From Deltaproteobacteria bacterium CG_4_8_14_3_um_filter_43_13 (GTDB lineage Bacteria > Desulfobacterota > UBA8473), in contig PFIF01000182.1 of assembly GCA_002782605.1 (NCBI GenBank), forward strand, positions 1 to 5,407: a stretch of 5,407 bases of DNA. Reading direction: 5' to 3'. Position numbers and translations under genes: made by a program. Shown one piece after another: positions 1 to 5,407 of this stretch (the first letter of the stretch is position 1; each line of letters starts with the position of its first letter). The notes below the pieces were generated by a model. The model was not told where the DNA came from. It made no database searches and worked only from the letters and a program-made list of their open reading frames with translations.

Positions 1-265
1 GCGCAAAGGTTGTGATTACATGAAAACTGGCAAAAATCGAGTTTTTTTGAAAAAAGTTGAATTTTTTCTTTTTCTTATATCGGAGTTCCAGGTTTTTTCT
101 AAATTGGCTTGACATCTTAAATAATTTAGTTGAAAAAGACTATCCATCTCTGTTAAACTGCTAAATAGTTCACACTGAAAAATTCCCTTTTCCACTGGAT
201 TCCAAAAAAATTTATGAATTTGCGCTCAGAGATACTTTTTTAAAAGCTCTCTAAGGTATATAAAG
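1..265. other. AT-rich intergenic region, no gene recognised
   Basis: This stretch precedes the DUF502 gene. It is markedly AT-rich with long T and A runs: T7 at 42-48, A6 at 50-55 and T6 at 62-67. The bases at 49-55 (GAAAAAA) and 62-68 (TTTTTTC) could pair as a weak AT hairpin around a 6-nt loop. Frame 3 reads AKVVIT then TGA at 21-23, which could be the tail of a gene lying to the left, but six codons prove nothing. The minus strand is open from about 225 down to the stop at 16-18 (43 codons from the ATG at 145-147), with no family I recognise, no Shine-Dalgarno and A/T-driven composition. I see no tRNA, CRISPR or insertion sequence here. Confidence 0.6.
109..159 (+). promoter_or_regulatory. 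possible promoter elements for the DUF502-miaB-DUF151 cluster
   Basis: A perfect sigma70 -35 hexamer TTGACA sits at 109-114, but no good -10 lies 16-18 nt downstream of it. A second pair, TTGAAA (130-135) and TAAACT (154-159) with an 18-nt spacer, matches 5/6 and 4/6 of the consensus. Either would leave a leader of roughly 100 nt before the ATG at 266. The background is so AT-rich that chance matches are likely, so this is only a candidate. Confidence 0.22.
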
Positions 266-898
266 ATGAAGGCACGGATAAAAAATTATTTTATAACAGG
301 TTTATTAGCGGCGATCCCCATTACTGTGACTATATACATCCTTAAGATATTTATTGGTATAATGGACAGCGTTCTTAACTACTTACCACTAAAGTTCCAC
401 CCTGATACTTACCTTCCATTTCATGTTCCAGGATTGGGATTGATAGCTACAGCGGTCGTGATATTTATTGTTGGGGTTGTTACCCAAAGCCTCCTTGGCA
501 GAAAGCTGGTTCCATTTGGCGAATGGACAATATCTAAGATTCCTGTGGTTAGAAACATATACCTTGGCATCAAGCAGCTGGTAGAAGCCGTATTTGTCCA
601 GAATTCAAAGGGTTTTAAACGAGTTGTATTGGTTGAGGCTCCCAGGAAGGACATGTGGCTTGTAGGATTTTTGACTGGTGTTACCGAGGGGGAGGTCCAG
701 GATAAAACTAAAAAGAGAGTCGTTAATGTGTTCGTTCCTACCACACCAAACCCCACTACCGGATTATATCTTCTGATTCCAGAGAAAGACGTTATAACCC
801 TTGATATGAGTGTAGAAGATGCCTTTAAATTAATAATGTCAGCAGGGATTGTTACCCCTCCAGACAAGCTAACTGTAACTCCCCAATGTCAAAAATAA
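266..898 (+). CDS. DUF502 family inner-membrane protein
   Basis: This is a 210-residue integral membrane protein of the DUF502 family, whose biochemical role is not established. The N-terminus is a positively charged stretch (MKARIKNYF) followed by a first hydrophobic helix at about residues 10-33. A second helix lies at about 57-78 (GLGLIATAVVIFIVGVV). The rest is a soluble domain with family-typical blocks: IPVVRNIYLGIKQLVEAV (92-109), VFVPTTPNPTTGLY (155-168) and DMSVEDAFKLIMSAGIV (180-196). The length is normal for the family. The ATG at 266 is preceded by AAGG (253-256) with a 9-nt gap, an acceptable ribosome site, and the protein start matches the usual family N-terminus. It is the first gene of a likely three-gene cluster, and miaB begins 50 nt downstream. 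Family assignment is firm and function unknown. Confidence 0.88.
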   Translation: MKARIKNYFITGLLAAIPITVTIYILKIFIGIMDSVLNYLPLKFHPDTYLPFHVPGLGLIATAVVIFIVGVVTQSLLGRKLVPFGEWTISKIPVVRNIYLGIKQLVEAVFVQNSKGFKRVVLVEAPRKDMWLVGFLTGVTEGEVQDKTKKRVVNVFVPTTPNPTTGLYLLIPEKDVITLDMSVEDAFKLIMSAGIVTPPDKLTVTPQCQK

Positions 899-948
899 GC
901 CCATCTGCCCGGTTTGTTCTTGAAAAGGCGGGTAATTAAAGGATCCTT

Positions 949-2283
949 ATGAAACAAAAGGCCGTTTTTATTAAGACCTTTGGGTGCCAGATGAACGAAC
1001 ATGATTCTGAGAAGATCTACAGAATCCTGAGAGATCACGATTATAAATTCACAGAGAATATTGACAATGCCGATCTGGTCTTGCTGAATACCTGTAGTAT
1101 CAGGGAAAAGGCAGAGCACAAGGTTTACAGCAGCCTGGGAAGGCTTAGAAGATTAAAGGACAAAAACCCTAAACTTATTATCGGAGTTGGGGGATGTGTA
1201 GCCCAGCAGGAAGGAGAAAGGCTTCTGCACAGGGTTCCTTATCTGGATATGGTATTTGGAACTCACAACATCCATAAATTGCCCGAATTTATCCATGATG
1301 TTGAACAAACAGGAAAGAGAATTCTAGAAACCAGTCTGTACGATTCAGTCCCTTCCCTTGGAGTTTGCCCTAACCCCAGGGAAAAAGAGATAAAATCCTA
1401 TGTTACAATTATGCAGGGTTGTGATAATTACTGTTCTTATTGTATAGTTCCATATGTAAGGGGCAGGGAGATAAGCAGGCCAAGCAGAGAGATACTGGAG
1501 GAGGTAAGGAGACTGTCGGAGAAGGGCGTAAAGGAAGTGACGTTACTGGGTCAAAATGTAAATTCTTACGGGAGGGGGATTGCAGGAGATATGACTTTCC
1601 CCCAACTGTTGCACTCAATAAATGAGATAGATAGAATAGAGAGGATACGTTTTACCACCTCCCATCCGAAAGACCTGTCTCCTGAGCTGATCTCTTGTTT
1701 TGGACAATTGGATAAGTTATGTGAACATATTCACTTACCTGTTCAATCCGGTTCTAATCTAGTTCTGAAGGCTATGAACAGGAGATATACGGCAGAAGAA
1801 TACATTACAAAGGTAGAAAGGATCAGGAAGGCTTGTCCGAAAATAGGTATAACATCGGACATTATCGTGGGATTTCCAGGGGAGACTGAGAAGGATTTTG
1901 AAGATACCCTTAAATTAATAGGGATAGTTAAATTCAACAGTCTTTTTTCTTTTAAATATTCTGATAGGGTTGAAACAAAGGCATCAACCCTCCCTGAAAA
2001 AGTCGATGATAAGGTCAAAGGCAAGAGGTTAAGTATCCTCCAAACCTACCAGAAACTTTTTACTTTAACTAAAAACAGAGAATTGGAAGGAAAAGAGGAA
2101 GAGATATTGGTAGAAGGCCCTAGCAAGACTGATCCAACACGTTTGACAGGGAGAACCAGATCAAATAAAGTAGTAAATTTTGAAGGGTCATCCGATTTAA
2201 CAGGACGTATAGTGCCTGTCATGATAAAGAGGGCGTTCCTCAATTCACTGGAGGGAGAGATAAATACGACTTATTGCAGTTAA
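949..2283 (+). CDS. miaB: MiaB, tRNA-2-methylthio-N6-dimethylallyladenosine synthase
   Basis: This is a radical-SAM methylthiotransferase that adds a 2-methylthio group to i6A37 next to the anticodon of tRNAs reading UNN codons. It acts in the cytoplasm and needs two 4Fe-4S clusters. The N-terminal UPF0004 domain carries the auxiliary-cluster cysteines C13 (TFGCQMNEHDSE), C49 (LNTCSIREKAE) and C83 (GGCVAQ). The radical-SAM cluster is CxxxCxxC at C158, C162 and C165 (GCDNYCSYC), followed by VPYVRGREISRP. Further MiaB blocks are LLGQNVNSYG (199-208), LPVQSGSNLVLKAMNRRY (263-280) and SDIIVGFPGET (303-313). The C-terminal TRAM domain covers about 373-435. The N-terminal TFGCQMN and ISRPSRE blocks favour MiaB over MtaB or RimO. 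At 444 residues it is full length. The ATG has AAAGGA (938-943) 5 nt upstream, inside a 10-bp palindrome AAGGATCCTT. The segment YSDRVETKA (337-345) departs from the commoner YSPRPGTxA. Confidence 0.95.
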   Translation: MKQKAVFIKTFGCQMNEHDSEKIYRILRDHDYKFTENIDNADLVLLNTCSIREKAEHKVYSSLGRLRRLKDKNPKLIIGVGGCVAQQEGERLLHRVPYLDMVFGTHNIHKLPEFIHDVEQTGKRILETSLYDSVPSLGVCPNPREKEIKSYVTIMQGCDNYCSYCIVPYVRGREISRPSREILEEVRRLSEKGVKEVTLLGQNVNSYGRGIAGDMTFPQLLHSINEIDRIERIRFTTSHPKDLSPELISCFGQLDKLCEHIHLPVQSGSNLVLKAMNRRYTAEEYITKVERIRKACPKIGITSDIIVGFPGETEKDFEDTLKLIGIVKFNSLFSFKYSDRVETKASTLPEKVDDKVKGKRLSILQTYQKLFTLTKNRELEGKEEEILVEGPSKTDPTRLTGRTRSNKVVNFEGSSDLTGRIVPVMIKRAFLNSLEGEINTTYCS

Positions 2284-2295
2284 TGGGAGGTCTAT

Positions 2296-2796
2296 ATGTT
2301 TAAAGAAATGAGAGTAGCGGGATTAACAGTGGACCCTTTTACTAACATGCCTATTATTATCCTTAAGGACATGGAAGATAAGAGTGCGGTTCCAATCTGG
2401 ATTGGACTGCTGGAAGCCAGTGCTATAGCTACTGAGCTTGAAAAAATTCAGCTTCCTAGACCTATGACCCATGATTTATTAAAGAATATTTTGGACAGCT
2501 TTAAGGTTGATGTAATGAAAGTAGAGATTAACGACTTGCAGGACAACACCTTCTATGCTACCCTATATCTTAAGATGGGCAACAAGAAGTATGCTATTGA
2601 TTCTCGTCCCAGTGATGCAATTGCTATAGCTTTAAGAACCAATTCTCCCATATATGTCAGTGAAGAGGTCATAGTACGGTCAAGGAGGATTGACTTAAAA
2701 GGGGCAACTATGGATAAAGAAGGTAAAGAACCAGAAAAATGGGCTGAAATTTTAGAAAACATGTCTCCAGAAGACTTTGGCAAGTACAAGATGTAG
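2296..2796 (+). CDS. bifunctional nuclease (DUF151/BFN) family protein
   Basis: This is a 166-residue soluble protein of the DUF151 (bifunctional nuclease domain) family. Plant members were reported to degrade both RNA and DNA; the role of bacterial members is largely untested, so nuclease activity is family-based inference here. The family hallmarks are in order: VAGLTVDPFTNMPIIILKD (7-25), PIWIG (33-37), EASAIATELE (40-49), RPMTHDLL (55-62) and DSRPSDAIAIALR (102-114). A charged linker and the tail SPEDFGKYKM (157-166) follow, a tail I associate with deltaproteobacterial members. The start is decided by GGAGG at 2286-2290, 5 nt before the ATG. A second in-frame Met at residue 5 has no such site. 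It lies 12 nt after miaB, so co-transcription and translational coupling are very likely. It is the last gene of the plus-strand cluster. The stop is 101 nt before a strong palindrome. Confidence 0.9.
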   Translation: MFKEMRVAGLTVDPFTNMPIIILKDMEDKSAVPIWIGLLEASAIATELEKIQLPRPMTHDLLKNILDSFKVDVMKVEINDLQDNTFYATLYLKMGNKKYAIDSRPSDAIAIALRTNSPIYVSEEVIVRSRRIDLKGATMDKEGKEPEKWAEILENMSPEDFGKYKM

Positions 2797-2862
2797 GTGA
2801 CAACACGAATCTTTAACTTAATTTAATCGTATAGGAATTTCCTTTTGGACGCAGGTGAATAG

Positions 2863-2889
2863 AGTTGTTTGATTGGTTTCATTGGTTTG
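2863..2889 (+). repeat. 9-nt period short tandem repeat, about three units
   Basis: Three consecutive 9-mers read AGTTGTTTG, ATTGGTTTC and ATTGGTTTG. The last two differ only in the final base. The array ends 8 nt before the 34-bp palindrome. It is non-coding and has no known function. Confidence 0.5.
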
Positions 2890-2897
2890 ATGTTGAA

Positions 2898-2931
2898 CAT
2901 ACAACAGCGGGCTTAAGCCCGCTGTTGTATG
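2898..2931. terminator. perfect 34-bp palindrome between convergent genes, possible bidirectional terminator
   Basis: The left arm CATACAACAGCGGGC (2898-2912) pairs with every base of the right arm (2917-2931) around a TTAA loop, giving a 15-bp stem that is the same on both strands. It lies 101 nt after the DUF151 stop and about 58 nt after the uvrB stop, where a shared terminator for convergent genes would be expected. Neither strand shows the U-tract of a classical intrinsic terminator: the plus side continues GAAGTCAGTAAGG, and the minus side TTCAACATC. It may therefore act as an RNA 3'-end stabiliser, be a REP-like dispersed repeat, or work with Rho. The palindrome itself is certain and its role is inferred. 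Confidence 0.6.
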
Positions 2932-2967
2932 GAAGTCAGTAAGGGAGGACGTCAATAAACGTTAATC

Positions 2968-2985
2968 AGAACTAATAGAACTAAC
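2968..2985 (-). repeat. two-unit 9-nt repeat just downstream of uvrB
   Basis: The plus strand reads AGAACTAAT then AGAACTAAC, an imperfect 9-nt duplication. Read on the minus strand the units are GTTAGTTCT and ATTAGTTCT, which match the ATTGGTTTS units on the other side of the palindrome at about 6 of 9 positions. TAATCA (2963-2968) and TGATTA (2987-2992, overlapping the uvrB stop) bracket it as a 6-bp inverted repeat. No function is known. Confidence 0.45.
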
Positions 2986-2989
2986 TTGA

Positions 2990-4984
2990 TTACCCCAACT
3001 CCAATTCCATATTTTGTAACTCTTTGATCCTGTCTCTAAACTCTGCTGCTTTTTCAAATTCGAGCTTATGAGCCGCTTTTTTCATCTGGGCTTTCAAATT
3101 TTTAATGAGTTTTGGTATCTCATCTGAAGGTATGTATTCTTCTCCAGATTCCTTGACAATTGGGACAGTGTAATAATCGGCCTCATAGATTGAGGTTAAG
3201 ATGCTGGATATAGATTTTTTAATGCTTTCAGGGGTAATGTTATTCTTTTTGTTAAACTCAGCTTGAATTTTTCTCCTACGGCTTGTTTCATGTATGGTGG
3301 TCTCTATAGACCGAGTAATGGTGTCACTATACATTATTACCTCTCCGGCGATGTTTCTGGATGCCCTTCCGCACATCTGTATCAATGACCTTTCAGAGCG
3401 AAGAAATCCTTCTTTGTCAGCATCTAATATGGCAACCAGAGATACCTCAGGGATGTCCAGTCCCTCTCTGAGCAGGTTTATCCCTATAAGGCAATCGAAT
3501 TCGTTCATGCGCAAGCTTCTGATTATCTTTACCCTTTCCAGGGTGTCAATATCTGAGTGAAGATACCTCACTCTTATTCCCAACCCACTGTAGTATTCAG
3601 AAAGGTCCTCAGCCATCCTTTTGGTCAAGGTGGTGACCAGTACCCTTTCCTTACGTTTAGACCGTTTATTGATTTCATGCAGGAGATCATCAACTTGATC
3701 CCTGGCAGACTTGACGGTGATTGCGGGATCCATGAGGCCTGTAGGGCGAATAATCTGTTCAGCAATCTTACCCTTGCCCTTTTTTAATTCGTAATCTCCC
3801 GGTGTAGCAGAGACATAAATAACCTGGTTTATGAGTCCCTCAAACTCATGGAAATTAAGGGGTCGGTTATCAAGGGCTGAGGGAAGACGAAATCCGTACT
3901 CCACCAGGGTTTCTTTTCTTGACCTATCCCCACGATACATACCATTAAGCTGAGGGATGGTCACATGACTTTCGTCTACGAATATAAGGAAATTCTTGGG
4001 GAAATAATCCACCAGCGTATGTGGGGGTTCTCCTGGTTTTCGGTCATCCAGGTATCTGGAATAGTTTTCTATGCCGGTACAGTAACCTGCTTCCTCCAGC
4101 ATTTCGATATCAAAATTGGTCCTCTCCTCTATCCTTTGAGCTTCTAACAGTTTGTTATGGGAATAAAAAAAACGAATCTGTCCCTTTAATTCTCCCTTGA
4201 TGGCTTCAATAGCCTTTTTTAGCATATCTTTAGGGGTGACGTAATGACTTCCTGGATAGATGGTAGCCTTTTCCAGTTTTCTGATCCTTTTTCCCAGGAG
4301 GGGATCAGTCTCGAAGATGGCCTCCACAAGGTCACCGAATAACTGAACCCTAATGGCCATATCCTCTTCATATGCAGGAAATATCTCTATCACATCACCC
4401 TTGACACGGAATGTCCCCCTATGGAAATCGAAGTCATTCCTTTCATATTGGATTTCCACGAGCTTTGAGAGAATTTTATCTCTAGAAATCTCATGCCCCT
4501 CTTCCAGTGACAATAGCATTCCATAATAGGCATCTGGAGAGCCCAGACCATAGATACACGAGACACTGGCTACGATTATAACATCATTTCTCTCAAGAAG
4601 AGAGCGGGTAGCAGAATGCCTCATCTTATCGATTTTCTCGTTTATAGAGGCATCCTTTTCTATGTAAGTATCCGATTGGGGTATGTACGCCTCCGGTTGA
4701 TAGTAGTCATAATAGCTTACAAAGTATTCCACTGCATTTTCAGGAAAGAGTTCTTTAAATTCACTGAAGAGCTGAGCGGCAAGGGTTTTATTGGGGGCGA
4801 TAACCAGAGTGGGTTTCTGAACTCTTTCGATTATATTAGCCATGGTAAAGGTCTTACCTGATCCGGTGACCCCCAGTAGGACCTGGTACCTTTCTCCAGC
4901 AGCAATTCCATTGCTCAGTTTCTCGATAGCCTGGGGCTGGTCACCTCTGGGTATAAACTCTGTAACCAATTTGAAGTTACTCAT
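2990..4984 (-). CDS. uvrB: UvrB, excinuclease ABC subunit B
   Basis: This is the ATP-dependent damage-verification subunit of UvrABC nucleotide excision repair. It is loaded by UvrA, opens the DNA around a lesion and recruits UvrC for incision. The sequence has Walker A GVTGSGKT (38-45), the aromatic beta-hairpin region YYDYYQPEAYIPQSDTYIEK (91-110), the DESH Walker B box (337-340), VIYVSATPGDYE (388-399), motif V GINLLREGLDIPEVSLV (501-517), DADKEGFLRS (521-530), motif VI, and a C-terminal UVR motif for UvrC contact (about 626-657, LEFEKAAEFRDRIKEL). At 664 residues it is full length. Motif VI reads SLIQMCGRASRN (533-544) instead of the usual SLIQTIGRAARN, but its arginine fingers are kept. 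The start MSNFKLVTEF fits the family, yet no good Shine-Dalgarno is visible: only AAAG, 2 nt away, with GGTGG about 18 nt away. Upstream DNA is accessory-gene debris. No CTGT-N8-ACAG LexA box is seen. uvrA and uvrC are not in the window. Confidence 0.96.
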   Translation of the reverse strand: MSNFKLVTEFIPRGDQPQAIEKLSNGIAAGERYQVLLGVTGSGKTFTMANIIERVQKPTLVIAPNKTLAAQLFSEFKELFPENAVEYFVSYYDYYQPEAYIPQSDTYIEKDASINEKIDKMRHSATRSLLERNDVIIVASVSCIYGLGSPDAYYGMLLSLEEGHEISRDKILSKLVEIQYERNDFDFHRGTFRVKGDVIEIFPAYEEDMAIRVQLFGDLVEAIFETDPLLGKRIRKLEKATIYPGSHYVTPKDMLKKAIEAIKGELKGQIRFFYSHNKLLEAQRIEERTNFDIEMLEEAGYCTGIENYSRYLDDRKPGEPPHTLVDYFPKNFLIFVDESHVTIPQLNGMYRGDRSRKETLVEYGFRLPSALDNRPLNFHEFEGLINQVIYVSATPGDYELKKGKGKIAEQIIRPTGLMDPAITVKSARDQVDDLLHEINKRSKRKERVLVTTLTKRMAEDLSEYYSGLGIRVRYLHSDIDTLERVKIIRSLRMNEFDCLIGINLLREGLDIPEVSLVAILDADKEGFLRSERSLIQMCGRASRNIAGEVIMYSDTITRSIETTIHETSRRRKIQAEFNKKNNITPESIKKSISSILTSIYEADYYTVPIVKESGEEYIPSDEIPKLIKNLKAQMKKAAHKLEFEKAAEFRDRIKELQNMELELG

Positions 4985-5086
4985 GACTTTATATTTCGCA
5001 ATACCACCATAATCCTCAGGGGGGCATGCCTGTTTTCCTGTAATGCAGGCTGGATATTTAATATCCTTAGCTCGAGGGAGGAGCGA
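4985..5086 (-). pseudogene. remnant of a plasmid pRiA4b ORF-3-like protein abutting uvrB
   Basis: Read on the minus strand, this stretch encodes LLPRAKDIK followed by YPACITGKQACPPEDYGG and IAKYKV, then runs in frame into the uvrB ATG. The YPxCxxGxxACPPEDxGGxxxY signature is the hallmark core of the pRiA4b ORF-3-like family (PRiA4_ORF3). Such proteins are often found near mobile elements and their function is unclear. An intact member would have some 100 or more residues before this core and a C-terminal tail after it. Here an in-frame TAG at 5087-5089 cuts it off upstream and uvrB begins downstream, so only about 30 codons survive. There is no ATG, GTG or TTG in this frame before the uvrB start. 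The usual GGxWGY has become GGIAKY, consistent with decay. The match is made by eye from the motif. Confidence 0.65.
5052..5066. repeat. 15-bp near-perfect palindrome GGATATT-T-AATATCC
   Basis: Two 7-bp arms meet around one central base, about 68 nt upstream of the uvrB start. It lies inside the pRiA4b ORF-3-like remnant, so it may simply be former coding sequence. A protein-binding operator is possible but unsupported. Other small inverted repeats nearby are GGCATGCC (5023-5030), GCCTG/CAGGC (5028-5032 and 5046-5050) and CGACT/AGTCG (5084-5088 and 5095-5099). Confidence 0.35.
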
Positions 5087-5125
5087 CTAAAATCAGTCGG
5101 CGCTGTAATCGATCGGCTGGTTTTG

Positions 5126-5407
5126 TTAGGCGACCTTTTGCAGTTTATAAAAAGGTATTTCATAGTTCAAGCCACCATGCTTTCTCAGGTGGTTATATTC
5201 AAATAGAAAGTTTCCAATGTTTAGGATTATATCTTGCCCTAATTCGAATGAATTGGGATAAAAGAATTCGTTCTTAAGTATCTTCCAAAAGGCTTCTATC
5301 TCTCGCCGATTGTCTAAAACATCACATAGTGCTCTCTCTCAAAATCCTCTTGTCCCCTACCCTGATGGTGACCCTTATCTTGTCAAAATACTCGATTAAA
5401 GGTGTAG
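5126..5407 (-). pseudogene. C-terminal remnant of an integrase-core (DDE) transposase, frameshifted and cut by the window edge
   Basis: The minus strand carries the end of an rve-type transposase in two frames. From 5405 down to 5322 one frame reads TPLIEYFDKIRVTIRVGDKR and then ILRESTM before a TGA. From 5338 down to the TAA at 5126-5128 another frame reads 70 residues, including DNRREIEAFWKILKNEFF and YNHLRKHGGLNYEIPF. The DN...IEAFW block is where the last catalytic Glu of the DDE triad sits in IS3/IS481-like enzymes, and YNHLRKHGGLNYEIPFYKL is the typical C-terminal tail. The two frames join at the (CT)n/(GA)n run at 5332-5340. Restoring one GA unit, or removing one base, would give a continuous ILRERALCDVLDNRREIEAFW-type reading. 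The N-terminal part lies beyond the window, so the full element and its inverted repeats cannot be judged. The exact IS family is uncertain. Confidence 0.75.

Noticed and set aside
3..23. Possible C-terminal tail (AKVVIT, stop) of a gene to the left
   Set aside because: Six codons at the window edge are not evidence of a gene.
16..147. 43-codon minus-strand open frame upstream of the DUF502 gene
   Set aside because: It has no Shine-Dalgarno and no recognisable motif, and it is rich in Lys, Phe and Asn as expected from A/T runs. I cannot support it as a gene.
421..867. Long minus-strand open frame opposite the DUF502 gene, and similar frames opposite miaB, the DUF151 gene and uvrB
   Set aside because: They lie antisense to clearly conserved genes, have no family motifs and no ribosome sites.
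2833..2843. AGGAA-T-TTCCT inverted repeat followed by TTT as a terminator after the DUF151 gene
   Set aside because: A 5-bp stem with a single-base centre cannot form a useful hairpin.
5028..5050. LexA-type SOS box upstream of uvrB
   Set aside because: CTG and CAG triplets occur, but with spacings of 5 or 13 rather than 10 and without the AT-rich core. The Gram-positive-type box is also absent.
4981..5163. 60-codon minus-strand open frame overlapping the uvrB leader
   Set aside because: It is in a different frame from the ACPPED-containing remnant, has no family signature and overlaps the transposase end. It is a shadow of the debris region.
1..5407. CRISPR array, tRNA or rRNA gene, riboswitch, toxin-antitoxin pair or new defence system
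   Set aside because: No spaced direct repeats, cloverleaf, conserved riboswitch core or system-type gene cluster was seen on either strand.

Overview
The window is an ordinary AT-rich bacterial chromosome segment with four intact genes. Its right-hand end carries decayed mobile or accessory DNA. The proteins look Gram-negative: a DUF502 inner-membrane protein, MiaB, a bifunctional-nuclease (DUF151) protein ending in SPEDFGKYKM, and UvrB. That DUF151 C-terminus and the miaB-DUF151 pairing recall Desulfobacterota (old deltaproteobacteria) or similar anaerobic lineages. This placement is an impression from motifs, not the result of a search.

Layout. Positions 1-265 are AT-rich, with homopolymer runs, at best weak promoter-like hexamers and no recognisable gene. 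Positions 266-2796 hold a three-gene plus-strand cluster: DUF502 membrane protein, then miaB (50 nt later), then the DUF151 protein (12 nt later, strong Shine-Dalgarno). Positions 2797-2989 are the intergenic space between convergent genes. It contains a perfect 34-bp palindrome (2898-2931) flanked by short 9-nt-period repeats in opposite orientation. Positions 2990-4984 are uvrB on the minus strand. Positions 4985-5407, upstream of uvrB, carry two minus-strand gene remnants: about 30 codons that read as the conserved core of a plasmid pRiA4b ORF-3-like protein, open in frame right up to the uvrB ATG, and the C-terminal end of an integrase-type (DDE) transposase broken by a frameshift at a CT/GA dinucleotide run.

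Function. MiaB modifies A37 of tRNAs and UvrB is the damage-verifying helicase-like subunit of nucleotide excision repair. The DUF502 and DUF151 proteins have only loosely known roles. Nothing indicates that the four genes form one pathway. No new multi-gene system is visible. The most interesting point is that the DNA directly upstream of uvrB is derived from accessory-gene debris and gives uvrB no clear Shine-Dalgarno. Its native leader may therefore have been replaced or lost.
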